Positions 28,160-37,376 of a stretch of 64,000 nucleotides of DNA are shown one piece after another. The DNA is from CAXMRP01 sp965216515 (lineage in GTDB: Bacteria; Pseudomonadota; Alphaproteobacteria; Rhizobiales; Afifellaceae), in the NCBI GenBank assembly GCA_965216515.1, contig OZ244173.1, positions 1,674,001 to 1,738,000 on the forward strand, in the 5' to 3' direction. The notes under the pieces were generated by a model. The model had not been told where the DNA came from. It did not search any database and was given only the letters and a program-made list of their open reading frames with translations. The translations under genes and the position numbers were made by a program. Numbering within the stretch: position 1 is the stretch's first letter; every line of letters begins with the position of its first letter.

Positions 28160-29827
28160 ATGGCAAACACCCACACCCTGAAGGACGATCTGGTGCTTGT
28201 TTCCGGTTCGGCATGCCGGGTGATCATTATCCTCTCCGTGATATTCGGGACCATTTGCGTCGTCAGCGCCTACCGCATCTACAATCACACCTGGGACGAA
28301 CCGCTTCATATCGCCGCCGGCGTTGAGATGCTGGACAAAGGCGAATACTCGTTTGAGCCCCAGCATCCGCCGATCGCCAGGCTGGCGTTTGCCATTGGGC
28401 CATATCTGATGGGCGCGCGGTCTGGTCGGCATGACACCCACAATCCCTTCGCTGACGGCCGACGCATTCTCCACGAAACAGGCGACTACCAAACCGTACT
28501 GACCATCGCCCGATTAGGAAATCTGCCGTTCTACCTGCTGGCCTTCGCGGCAACATGGTTGCTGGCCGCGCACATATTCAACCGCGAAATCGCCGCGTTG
28601 TCGGTGTTCTTCCTTGCGACGATCCCGCCGGTTTCCGGCAATGCCGCAATCGCCGCTCTGGATATCGCCCCGACCGCGTTCGGCATTTTGGCCATTTATC
28701 TGTTTGTGCTCTGGCTTGAAGAACCGGATCGCAGGCGCGCATTTCTCCTGGGTGCCGTGTGCGCCACGGCGATCATGACCAAATATTCGGCCATTGCCTT
28801 CCTGGTCGTGGCGTTTGCCGCAATCCTGATCGGGAAATATGTCGCGTCCCGATACGATCCAGCGCATCCCGGGTTCCTGAGCCGCGGACATTTCGCCGGC
28901 GACCGGTATATCGTCTTTGGCGGCCTTCTGATTTGTCTCGCCGCTTCGCTTTTTATGTTTGGACCATTGATCAAGCCGGAAGCGGAAACGGCGACCACCC
29001 TGGTCGGCAAATTCGCCGCGCTGCCGATCTTTCCTTTGTTCATGTCCTTTGTGCCTGAAGGCCTGATCGACCTGATGGAGCACAACAAATCGGGTCACAC
29101 GTCATATCTTCTGGGCGAAGTGCGGGATCGCGGATGGTGGTACTATTACATCGTCAATATCGCCGTTCGAACCCCGCTGCCGGTTTTGCTGGCCGGGCTG
29201 ATCGGCCTGGTCTGGGCTGCCATGGCCGCAGCACGGCAATACCGTTGGCAGGGATCGGTTCCGGCTCTCGCATTTGCCGCGATCCTGACATTCGCCAGCG
29301 CTTTCAGCGCCATCAACATCGGATTGCGCCACGTTTTCCTGCTTTACCCTCTGCTGGCGATCGCCGCGGCTTTTGTCCTGTATCGCCTGACCGCCGCGGA
29401 GCGTTGGCGATGGCCGGCCCTGATCCTGGCGGTGTTGCTTGCCGGCGGACAATTGACATCGGCCATTCGCGCATTTCCGGAACATTTGACCTATTTCAAT
29501 GCGATTGCGGGCGACCGGCCGGAGGCGATCCTGGTCAAGGGCGACCTGGACTGGGGTCAGGATTTCAACCGTCTGAAACAGGCGATCCACGCTCGCAACA
29601 TCGATCGGATCGCGCTTTCCATAAACGGCAGCGTCGACCCTGCCAGACATGCCTTGCCGGACTGGTATGAATTGCCAGTTGATCGCCAGGTCACCGGTTG
29701 GATTGCAATCAGCATTCAGCGCCAACGGATCGATCCGGAGATCTACGGTTGGCTGGAGAGCTACGAGCCGGTGGAACGCATCGGTCGGTCGATTAATCTC
29801 TACTACATTCCGGAGCCGGTAAGCTGA
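28160..29827 (+). CDS. GT-C-type membrane glycosyltransferase-like protein
   Basis: 555 residues with about ten to twelve hydrophobic helices. An acidic pair in the first loop (NHTWDEPLHIAAG) followed by FEPQHPPIARL is typical of PMT/ArnT-like GT-C enzymes, which use lipid-linked sugars on the periplasmic face. The C-terminal soluble part (HLTYFNAIAGDRPEAILVKG, DLDWGQDFNRL) recalls hypothetical phospholipid-carrier glycosyltransferases. Acceptor and donor cannot be told. It follows the cyclase by 108 bp. Confidence 0.7.
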   Translation: MANTHTLKDDLVLVSGSACRVIIILSVIFGTICVVSAYRIYNHTWDEPLHIAAGVEMLDKGEYSFEPQHPPIARLAFAIGPYLMGARSGRHDTHNPFADGRRILHETGDYQTVLTIARLGNLPFYLLAFAATWLLAAHIFNREIAALSVFFLATIPPVSGNAAIAALDIAPTAFGILAIYLFVLWLEEPDRRRAFLLGAVCATAIMTKYSAIAFLVVAFAAILIGKYVASRYDPAHPGFLSRGHFAGDRYIVFGGLLICLAASLFMFGPLIKPEAETATTLVGKFAALPIFPLFMSFVPEGLIDLMEHNKSGHTSYLLGEVRDRGWWYYYIVNIAVRTPLPVLLAGLIGLVWAAMAAARQYRWQGSVPALAFAAILTFASAFSAINIGLRHVFLLYPLLAIAAAFVLYRLTAAERWRWPALILAVLLAGGQLTSAIRAFPEHLTYFNAIAGDRPEAILVKGDLDWGQDFNRLKQAIHARNIDRIALSINGSVDPARHALPDWYELPVDRQVTGWIAISIQRQRIDPEIYGWLESYEPVERIGRSINLYYIPEPVS

Positions 29828-29836
29828 GCGCGCCTG

Positions 29837-30751
29837 TCACAATCTGGCCAGCGCGGCGGCGATTTCCGCCGCCACCTGCGCATTGTTTTTGGCAAGAGCG
29901 ATGTTTGCCACGAGCGATCGGCCGCCTGTGAGATCGACGATTCGTTTCAACAGGAATGGCGTCAGTCGCTTGCCGCTGATCCGGTCTGCATGCGCATCGG
30001 CAAGCGCCCGTTCGATCACTTGATCCATTTCGGATTTGGGCAATGCCGCGTCCTTCGGCGCCGGAACCGCGATCACCATGCCGGCGGCCGCGCCGATCTC
30101 GCGCTGCGCGCGGATAATCCCGGCGGCCAGGTCCGGTTCGTCCACCCTCAGCGGCACCTCAATGCCGCTTTCCCGGCTGTAAAAGGAAGGCAACTCGTCG
30201 GTCCCGTAGCCGATCAGCGGAACGCCCTTTGTTTCCAGATACTCCACGGTCTTCGGCAGATCGAGAATGGCTTTGGCGCCGGCACAGACAACGGCGACCG
30301 GCGTGCAGGCCAGTTCTTCCAGATCGGCCGATATATCGAATGTATCCGCCGCCCCCCGGTGAACGCCGCCAATACCGCCCGTTGCGAAAACGGCGATCCC
30401 GGCCATGCGCGCACCGATCATTGTCGCAGCGACTGTCGTCGCGCCGCTGCTCCCCGAGGCAATCGCCGCCGCCAGATCGCGTCTGGAGAGTTTCGGCAGA
30501 TCCGCATCACCGGCGATGCGTTCCAGCGCCATGTCGTCCAGGCCCACCCGAAAGACACCGTCCAGCACCGCGATCGTCGCCGGCACGGCGCCGGCCCGGC
30601 GTATCGTCGCCTCAAGCATGCGGGCTGTTTCCAGATTATCGGGAAAGGGCATGCCATGCGCGATGATCGTGCTTTCGAGCGCCACCACCGGCTGATTCGC
30701 CGCAACGGCTTCAGCGACCTCTTCCGACAAATCGATCACATCGTCACGCAT
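29837..30751 (-). CDS. psuG: Pseudouridine-5'-phosphate glycosidase
   Basis: 304 residues from the ATG; a GTG immediately before it is also possible. Cleaves pseudouridine 5'-phosphate to uracil and ribose 5-phosphate in the cytosol. Family signatures: VALESTIIAHGMPFPDN, SSGATTVAATMIGARMAGI, FATGGIGGVHRGA and GYGTDELPSFYSRESG. Lies 26 bp downstream of psuK on the same strand. Full length. Confidence 0.95.
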   Translation of the reverse strand: MRDDVIDLSEEVAEAVAANQPVVALESTIIAHGMPFPDNLETARMLEATIRRAGAVPATIAVLDGVFRVGLDDMALERIAGDADLPKLSRRDLAAAIASGSSGATTVAATMIGARMAGIAVFATGGIGGVHRGAADTFDISADLEELACTPVAVVCAGAKAILDLPKTVEYLETKGVPLIGYGTDELPSFYSRESGIEVPLRVDEPDLAAGIIRAQREIGAAAGMVIAVPAPKDAALPKSEMDQVIERALADAHADRISGKRLTPFLLKRIVDLTGGRSLVANIALAKNNAQVAAEIAAALARL

Positions 30752-30777
30752 CACGGTCTCGCCTGGGGGACAATCGT

Positions 30778-31734
30778 TTAAAAACGTGGGCCGGCTTGCG
30801 CGCCAGAATCGCTCATGGCGATCCCCGCCCGCGACAATACCAGTTCAAGGTTGAGCGAATCGCTGGTTCCGGCTCCACATTCCACCGTTATCGCCGCGCA
30901 AGCCAACCCCATCCTCAACGCCATTTGCAGATCCAGTCCGGCATCGATGCCGATCAGGGTTCCCGCGACAAGGGCATCACCACCCCCCGTGACCGACACC
31001 GGATCGGCATGCAGAGCGGGAAGCCGGATATTTTGGTCTGCATCCGCCGCAATCAGGCCATCGGCGCCCATCAGTATGATCGCCGTGCCGACACCGGAAT
31101 TGCACAGCGCACGGACGGCACGCGAATATGCCTGCTCGGAATCCAACGTCCCGCCGGCCAGCGCCGCCGCCTCCCCCGCATTGACAAACAGCCAGTCGAT
31201 GGCATCGAGCACACCTGAAAGGCGCAGAACCTTGACGACCGAAGTTCCGTCCGCCGCCAACGTCACCGAAGGCGGCTTGGACGCCGCAATGTAGCGAATT
31301 GTCGTTTCAGGCAGGTTCGCATCGATGAACCAGATCGGCGCGTCGTGACCGGCCGCCAACAGCGGTTCGACACGGGCCGGCGTGAGTTCGTCGATAATCT
31401 TCATATCCGAAAATCCGACATACAGTTCGCCGTTTGGTTCCAGCAGCGCTGTATAGGATGCGGTGGGACTGGAACGGGATCTCGAAATCGAGGCGATCCG
31501 CACTTCATGTTCTGAAAGCTCGTCGACCAAACGATCGCCGGATAAATCAGCTCCGATCCGGCTAACGAACAGCACCCGGCCGCCTAAACGCGCCAGCGTG
31601 ACGGCCACGTTTCGCGCAACACCGCCGGCGCTATGGGATTGCCACACCGGGTTGGACGTCCCCGCAATGACCGGTGCGACGGATATTGCCTGGACGTCGG
31701 ATGTTGCAGCGCCGACAACGAGAAATTCACCCAT
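30778..31734 (-). CDS. psuK: PfkB-family kinase, probable pseudouridine kinase
   Basis: 318 residues. PfkB/ribokinase fold: N-terminal VVGAATSDVQAI, the GGVARNVAVTLARLG motif, and the C-terminal ATP/anion-hole VSVTGGGDALVAGTL with the catalytic Asp. The pseudouridine assignment comes mainly from pairing with psuG. I start at the ATG with AAAGGTGG just upstream, where the fold begins; the frame stays open further back and an ATG at 31833 would add 33 residues. Confidence 0.88.
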   Translation of the reverse strand: MGEFLVVGAATSDVQAISVAPVIAGTSNPVWQSHSAGGVARNVAVTLARLGGRVLFVSRIGADLSGDRLVDELSEHEVRIASISRSRSSPTASYTALLEPNGELYVGFSDMKIIDELTPARVEPLLAAGHDAPIWFIDANLPETTIRYIAASKPPSVTLAADGTSVVKVLRLSGVLDAIDWLFVNAGEAAALAGGTLDSEQAYSRAVRALCNSGVGTAIILMGADGLIAADADQNIRLPALHADPVSVTGGGDALVAGTLIGIDAGLDLQMALRMGLACAAITVECGAGTSDSLNLELVLSRAGIAMSDSGAQAGPRF

Positions 31735-31900
31735 GCCACCTTTGTGATCGGCCTCTGGAACTGGCGCAAGGCCTGTTTTCGGCGGTTTGACGATCGATGC
31801 GACCGCCTTGCCATAGTCACAAAGGTTGGTCATGATCCGGCTGGTGCGTAACGGTGGCGAAAGACGGCTGATTTTAAACAATCGGGAGGCAGGACAACCG

Positions 31901-34900
31901 ATGCACGGTCCCGACCAACGACCGGTGGAAACACCGGGTCGCATGCACGATCCAGCCAAATCGCCGGGCTGCTGGCATTTCCGGCGAGACCTGCACCGAT
32001 TGGGGCGTCCCCTGGTCGCCATTGCCGCCGCCGCATTGTTCTCCTTTTTGGCGGCACAGACGGCAAACGCCCAGGCTATCGAGCCGGGCGAAACGGTGTT
32101 GACCCGATTCGGCGGCTTTGACGCGGCCACCGGCTTTGCACTTGATCTCGATGGCCCCGTTGCGCTTGCCATCGATACACGCCATCCGGGAGAGCCGGCA
32201 AACGGTCAGGCACTGCGCAATTTGGAGCTGCGTATCCTGGCGACGGCCGCCGAAGTCGGCCAGATATTCGGCATCGCGATCGACGATTCCGTGCCGGCAA
32301 ATGTCTATGTCGCCGCATCATCCGCTTACGGCGCCTATCAGCTGGCCGACGGCAGCTGGCATCCCGGCCAATGGGGCGACGGCGGCGGATCGGGCACAAT
32401 TTACCGTCTCGATGCAACAAACGACTACAAGCCCGTCCCGTTTGCCGATGTCCGACTGGGCGGCCGGCCCAACACCGGCGCCGCACTGGGCAACCTGGCA
32501 TACGACAAAGCCAATCGGCAGCTTTTCGTCTCGGATCTGGAAAGCGGGATGATACACCGGATCAGTCTCGGTGGCACCGACCGGGGCATATACGACCATG
32601 GATCGACCGGGCGCGCCGGTTTTGTCGATGCGGCAACCGGTTCCCGGATGTCGCTTCCGGCCGTTGCTTTCGATCCGGCGAGCGATGCGCGGCGATCGGA
32701 TTGCCCGACGGAGTATTCCCGGTCGCCGGAATGCTGGAACCTCGCCGATTTCCGCCGACGCGTGTGGGGCTTGAGCGTCCGGCAGGATCCCGCCACCGGT
32801 CTCAGCAGGCTTTATTATTCGGTGTGGAGCTCTCAAGGGTTTGGTGATCCGCAATGGACCGCCGATCCGGCAGATCAATCCAACACGGTCTGGTCGATTG
32901 GCCTGTCCGGCAGCGGCGATTTCGATACCGCCGACATTCGCCGCGAACTGACTGTCCCCGGCTTTTTTTCTGACCTTGACGACTACAACCGGGCCGGCCC
33001 GTCGAATCCGATTACCGATATTGCGATTTCGGCGGCGGGCGAGATGCTTCTTGCTGAACGCGGCAACGTGCGAAAGCTTGAAGACGGCCCGCGCGACGGT
33101 CTGATCTGGCCGCATGAATCCCGTGTCTTGCGCTACGTGCGCGATGAGAACGGTATATGGCAAGCCGATGGCCGCTACGATATCGGGAACGCTGACCGGG
33201 CCGACATCGGCCAGCCGCATCTTCGCGCCGCCGCAGTCGGCGGCGTATCCTACGGGCCGGGCTATTCGGCATCGGGCGAGCAGGATCCGAACCAGATCGA
33301 TGCATTTGCCTGGGCAACCGGTGACGAATTGTGCCAAGTCGACGCACCTTGTGCATCGTCGACGGCCGGACAGGAGGATGAAGCGCCACTGTCCGGTCTT
33401 CAGGGCCAGCCCGGCGAGTCACCTGCCGAGGTCACGCCTGCCGCGGCCTATACCGACTATCCGGAGCCCGGCCCGGCGACGCCGGGCGAAGGCCCCGCGC
33501 GTTCATATTTCATCGAAGCCATGGATTATGCCGGGTCCGGCTGGACAGGAGACATGGAAATCCATACCGGCGGCGGTTCGGCTCCCGCCGATGGTCCGCC
33601 GGACCTCTCCGTATCCAAATCCATGTCGGACATTTGCCTTGCCGGCGCCATTTGCACGGGGCGGGTAACCGTGACGAATGTGGGCGGCGGCGAATGGAGC
33701 GGCCCCCTTTTCCTTCATGATGTCACAATTCCGCCGGGCGTTGATTTTGCCGCCGTTGCGCCGCCCTGGACCTGCAAAGAGTTTGGTGGCGAGCGGATAT
33801 GCTACCACGCGCCAGTCAATCTGGCACAGGGACAACACCGTACATTGACCGTCGATATCGCGGTGCCGGCCGGCTTCTCAGCCGGCAATCTGGTCAATTG
33901 CGCCGAAGTCGCATGGCCGTTGGAAAACATGGCCGACCAGCGGACAATCGTGCGCGCCGCGCAGATCGCGCTGACCGTATTGGGCTACGATCCCGGCCCG
34001 GCGGACGGCCTGTTCGGGCCCCGCACCGCGGCGGCCGTCATGGCGCTCCAGAGTGATGTGGGCTTGGAGCCGGACGGATTTCTGAATCAGGATGTCCTGG
34101 ATATTCTGTACCCTGATCTGTCCGCGACACCGGGCGATGCCAATCGGGCCAATGATCAGGCCTGCGCCGAAAGCGAGATCATCAGCACCCCACCCGCCGG
34201 TGGCGTGCACCTGCCGGTTGGATCCACGCCGGGACATCTGACACCGCTTTCCGTGCATCAGCCGATCGGCTCCGGTCCCGGTCATGCTTTTCCCGTCTCC
34301 GTCCATCAGCCAATCGGATCGGGTCCGCTCCATGTCTTCCCGCACTCCGTGCACCAGCCTTGGGGCTCCGGTCCGGGTCATGCTTTCCCGGCCTCGGTCC
34401 ACTTGCCCGCCGGTTCATTGCCGGGCCATGTCTTTCCGACATCGGTCCACTTGCCGGCCGGATCGCTACCCGGTCATGCATTCCCGATTTCGGTTCACCT
34501 GCCAATCGGATCGCTCGGCGGCCACGCCTTTCCGTTGTCCGTTCACCTGCCGGTCGGCTCCGCGCCCGGCCATGCGCTTCCGCTGTCGGTACATTTACCG
34601 ATCGGTTCGGGCGGTCCGCATGGCCTGCCGGGATCGCTGCATCTTCCGATCGGGTCCGGGCCCGGCCATTTGTTCCCGGTCTCCATTCATCTTCCGCTGG
34701 GGTCCAATCCCGGCCACGGCTTCCCGAATTCTATTCACTTCCCGTTCGGTTCCGCGCCCGGTCACTTGTTCCCGCAATCGGTGCACCTGCCGGCCGGTTC
34801 CATTCCGGGGCACCTCTTCCCGCTGTCCATCCATCAGCCGATCGGATCGTTTGGCGGCCATATCGTGCCCCTTTCGATCCATCTGCCGTTCGGATCCAAT

Positions 34901-36271
34901 CAGGGACACCTGTTCCCGCTCTCGGCGCATTTGCCTATCGGATCCAATCCCGGACATCTGTTCCCGGGATCGCTACATCTGCCACTGGGATCCGGGCCGG
35001 GCCATCTGCATCCGCAATCGATTCACTTGCCGATTGGCTCCGCTCCCGATCACGCACTTATCCAGTCTATCCACCAGCCCATCGGATCCGGCCCGGGTCA
35101 CGAACCGCCGCAATCGATCCACATGCCTTTCGGATCCAATCTTCATGGACAAATTGGTTCGCTGCATTTTCCGCCGGGATCCGGTGCGCACCTGCCGGTT
35201 GGGTCGATTCACGCCCCGCTTCTGTCATCACCGCAACTCCACGAAGTGGTTCAATCGCTCAGCCACACGCCCATCGGCTCCATTCATCTGCCAGTCGGTT
35301 CCGGCGGTCATTTCCCGCCCGGTTCGCTGCATTTCCCTGTCGGATCCGGTCATCAACCGCCGGGGTCCAATATCCACACGCTGGGTGAAAGCCTGCATAT
35401 CCCGGCCGGTTCCAGTTTGACCCAGCCGCCAGGCCCGTCTCCGGCACCGCCTCCACCGGGCGGCGGCGGCATCCAGCCACACCTGCCGGTCGGATCAACC
35501 GGACCACATCGTCCGGTGGGTTCCGTCCACCTGCCTGCCGGTTCTGTCCAGCCCCATCGCCCGATAGGGTCCACGCAACCACACCGGCCGATCGGGTCCA
35601 CCGGACTTCACCTGCCGATCGGATCGCAGGCCCCGCACCGGCCCATCGGCTCGGTCCATCAGCCGCGGGGCTCTGTCCAGCCACACCGGCCCATCGGGTC
35701 CATTCATCAGCCTATCGGGTCCGTCCAGCCGCACCGGCCCATCGGGTCCATCCATCAGCCTATCGGGTCCGTCCAGCCGCACCGGCCGATCGGCTCTGTC
35801 CATCGACCCGAAGGCTCTGTCCAGCCACATCGGCCCATCGGGTCCATCCATCAGCCAATCGGTTCGATCCAACCGCACCGGCCGATCGGATCCAAGCAGC
35901 CGCACCGGCCTGCCGGATCGATCCACACACCTCTGGGATCCCGCCCGCAAGTGCATCTGCCGCTCGGTTCCCGGCCCCAGATCCATACGCCAATCGGCTC
36001 CAATCCCCAGATCCACACGCCGATCGGCTCCAATCCTCAGGTCCACACACCGATCGGCTCCAGGCCGCAGATTCATACACCACCAGGTTCAACACAGGAG
36101 TTGCATTTGCAACGGAGATCCCGCGCCCAGTCTTCCGGCACACAGCAACCGGCACACCAGCCGGAAGGTTCGACGGACACGGTCCATGATCCCCGCAAGA
36201 CGCGTGAAGAACGACTAAAGCAGCTGCAGCAGAAATTGATTCCGCTCAATCAGGGGACACGAGTGAACTGA
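31901..36271 (+). CDS. Giant secreted HxPxGS-repeat protein with propeller, DUF11-like and PG-binding domains
   Basis: 1,456 residues from the ATG preceded by GGGAGGCAGG. Order: long signal peptide (hydrophobic LVAIAAAALFSFLAA, cut after ANA, about 57); residues 60-500, a probable beta-propeller with several short blades such as GQIFGIAIDDSVPANVYVAA; an acidic Pro/Gly linker; a DUF11-like immunoglobulin-type domain (about 555-670; VSKSMSDICLAGAICTGRVT) with cysteines; a peptidoglycan-binding repeat (677-741; ALTVLGYDPGPADGLFGPRT). Residues 770-1424 carry 53 copies of H-x-P-x-G-S, and the tail is basic (TREERLKQLQQKL). Suggests a cell-wall-anchored periplasmic or surface protein with a His/Pro/Ser/Gly arm, perhaps metal-binding. 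Function unknown. Followed 3 bp later by another exported protein. Confidence 0.85.
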   Translation: MHGPDQRPVETPGRMHDPAKSPGCWHFRRDLHRLGRPLVAIAAAALFSFLAAQTANAQAIEPGETVLTRFGGFDAATGFALDLDGPVALAIDTRHPGEPANGQALRNLELRILATAAEVGQIFGIAIDDSVPANVYVAASSAYGAYQLADGSWHPGQWGDGGGSGTIYRLDATNDYKPVPFADVRLGGRPNTGAALGNLAYDKANRQLFVSDLESGMIHRISLGGTDRGIYDHGSTGRAGFVDAATGSRMSLPAVAFDPASDARRSDCPTEYSRSPECWNLADFRRRVWGLSVRQDPATGLSRLYYSVWSSQGFGDPQWTADPADQSNTVWSIGLSGSGDFDTADIRRELTVPGFFSDLDDYNRAGPSNPITDIAISAAGEMLLAERGNVRKLEDGPRDGLIWPHESRVLRYVRDENGIWQADGRYDIGNADRADIGQPHLRAAAVGGVSYGPGYSASGEQDPNQIDAFAWATGDELCQVDAPCASSTAGQEDEAPLSGLQGQPGESPAEVTPAAAYTDYPEPGPATPGEGPARSYFIEAMDYAGSGWTGDMEIHTGGGSAPADGPPDLSVSKSMSDICLAGAICTGRVTVTNVGGGEWSGPLFLHDVTIPPGVDFAAVAPPWTCKEFGGERICYHAPVNLAQGQHRTLTVDIAVPAGFSAGNLVNCAEVAWPLENMADQRTIVRAAQIALTVLGYDPGPADGLFGPRTAAAVMALQSDVGLEPDGFLNQDVLDILYPDLSATPGDANRANDQACAESEIISTPPAGGVHLPVGSTPGHLTPLSVHQPIGSGPGHAFPVSVHQPIGSGPLHVFPHSVHQPWGSGPGHAFPASVHLPAGSLPGHVFPTSVHLPAGSLPGHAFPISVHLPIGSLGGHAFPLSVHLPVGSAPGHALPLSVHLPIGSGGPHGLPGSLHLPIGSGPGHLFPVSIHLPLGSNPGHGFPNSIHFPFGSAPGHLFPQSVHLPAGSIPGHLFPLSIHQPIGSFGGHIVPLSIHLPFGSNQGHLFPLSAHLPIGSNPGHLFPGSLHLPLGSGPGHLHPQSIHLPIGSAPDHALIQSIHQPIGSGPGHEPPQSIHMPFGSNLHGQIGSLHFPPGSGAHLPVGSIHAPLLSSPQLHEVVQSLSHTPIGSIHLPVGSGGHFPPGSLHFPVGSGHQPPGSNIHTLGESLHIPAGSSLTQPPGPSPAPPPPGGGGIQPHLPVGSTGPHRPVGSVHLPAGSVQPHRPIGSTQPHRPIGSTGLHLPIGSQAPHRPIGSVHQPRGSVQPHRPIGSIHQPIGSVQPHRPIGSIHQPIGSVQPHRPIGSVHRPEGSVQPHRPIGSIHQPIGSIQPHRPIGSKQPHRPAGSIHTPLGSRPQVHLPLGSRPQIHTPIGSNPQIHTPIGSNPQVHTPIGSRPQIHTPPGSTQELHLQRRSRAQSSGTQQPAHQPEGSTDTVHDPRKTREERLKQLQQKLIPLNQGTRVN
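34208..36172 (+). repeat. Coding tandem repeat array encoding HxPxGS units
   Basis: About 2 kb of in-frame repeats within the giant secreted protein. Three unit types occur in order. From 34208 to about 35130 the period is 48 bases (16 residues: SVHLPIGSGPGHAFPL-like). From about 35480 to 35930 two 8-residue halves alternate (QPHRPIGS and IHQPIGSV), with neighbouring 48-base copies nearly identical near 35680-35800. From about 35930 to 36093 the period is 30 bases (QIHTPIGSNP). One isolated last copy ends at 36172. The older, more diverged copies lie on the 5' side. Confidence 0.9.
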
Positions 36272-36274
36272 ACG

Positions 36275-37354
36275 GTGCCAATTTATCAAACGACAACAAC
36301 AATAAGCCCGTTTCGGTCGCGCATGACGTTTCTCAGCTTCAGGAAAGCGGGCCCGTTCGTGGCAGGTTTGGGTATCGCGCTATCGATTTCGGTCGGCACG
36401 GCACTCTCCAATCCGGCATTGTCGACAAATCAGCAATTTATCGAGAGCTTGAATGCAGACGCCGACTTCACCATTGATGATGTTGGTTCGGTCTTCGAGT
36501 ATGTCCTGTCGCAATTGCCGGAAGACGTAAAAGTCTATCCGACGGAAAATTACTATTACTTCAGGTTTCACCACCAAGGCGTCGACTATGCCGGCAACAT
36601 ACGGCTTGCGGCATCAGATCGCGACGACGGCATCGTGCACTTCGCTTATTTTCCGGCGGCAAATGCCGGTGTCCGCGAAGGTCAAATGCACTACAGGCCC
36701 TTGGCCGCGAGTGACGGCGTCATCGTCGAGAAGATTGATCCCCTTCGCTATTCCGTCCGTTTCCGCGACAGAAGGATCCGCTTTGCGCTCAATGACCTGT
36801 CCGATGTCCGCCCGCCCGGCGGACTGCTCAATGAAAACGAGACCTATCTGGGCCCGGTTTACGATGAATCCGGTATCCAGTTCTATCTGGTCTTCAATCG
36901 CGATCTCAAACTTTTCCATTATGTCCTGAACGAATCCGGCAAGGTGCCCGAAGACTTTCAGCCGGCAGCATACACAGACCGAATACTCATCGGCCGGCGT
37001 ACGGGTTTCGCGGTGTATCGCGACGGGAAAAAGGACCGGAAAATCCTGATCGGCGTGCTGGCGGCCAATGTTGCGGTGAACAATTACTACGATGGCCCGT
37101 TCGACCAGTTGCCGGATAATTTCAACAAAGATGACCGGCTTCGCGAGGCAATCGAGGAGTCCGACCCGTCTGTTGCCGGGCGTTTGGATCAGTTCGGATA
37201 CTTCGATACAGGCGAAGGGCGCTACCTGATTGGCCCGTACATGCAATATTCGCAGCCCCAGCAGTTGGCCTCATTTCACTTGTGTGCAACCAATCCCGAC
37301 ATCGCGCCGCAACTCTACTATGGCTGTTTCGCCATCCAGGGTGGCGGGCGTTAA
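36275..37354 (+). CDS. Exported protein of unknown family, partner of the repeat protein
   Basis: 359 residues from a GTG 3 bp after the repeat gene stop; an ATG at 36323 (MTFLSFRKAGPFVAGLGIAL) is the alternative. Either start gives a signal peptide ending near ALSNPA. The mature part is mixed alpha/beta and rich in aromatics (TENYYYFRFHHQGVDYAGNI, DGIVHFAYFPAAN), with a few Cys near the end (FHLCATNPD, YYGCFAIQ) that could form a disulfide. No catalytic motif is recognised. The 3-bp spacing argues for co-translation with the HxPxGS protein and a shared role at the envelope. Confidence 0.75.
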   Translation: MPIYQTTTTISPFRSRMTFLSFRKAGPFVAGLGIALSISVGTALSNPALSTNQQFIESLNADADFTIDDVGSVFEYVLSQLPEDVKVYPTENYYYFRFHHQGVDYAGNIRLAASDRDDGIVHFAYFPAANAGVREGQMHYRPLAASDGVIVEKIDPLRYSVRFRDRRIRFALNDLSDVRPPGGLLNENETYLGPVYDESGIQFYLVFNRDLKLFHYVLNESGKVPEDFQPAAYTDRILIGRRTGFAVYRDGKKDRKILIGVLAANVAVNNYYDGPFDQLPDNFNKDDRLREAIEESDPSVAGRLDQFGYFDTGEGRYLIGPYMQYSQPQQLASFHLCATNPDIAPQLYYGCFAIQGGGR

Positions 37355-37376
37355 CCGGCGCCGATTGTCGGCCCGC

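Noticed and set aside
34208..36172. CRISPR-like regularly spaced repeats
   Set aside because: Units are multiples of three, in frame, vary at third positions and have no unique spacers; no cas genes.
31901..37354. Radical-SAM His-Xaa-Ser (HxsA-type) modified peptide system
   Set aside because: The repeat is HxPxGS, not the HxS cluster, and no radical SAM or HxsB/C/D-like gene is nearby.
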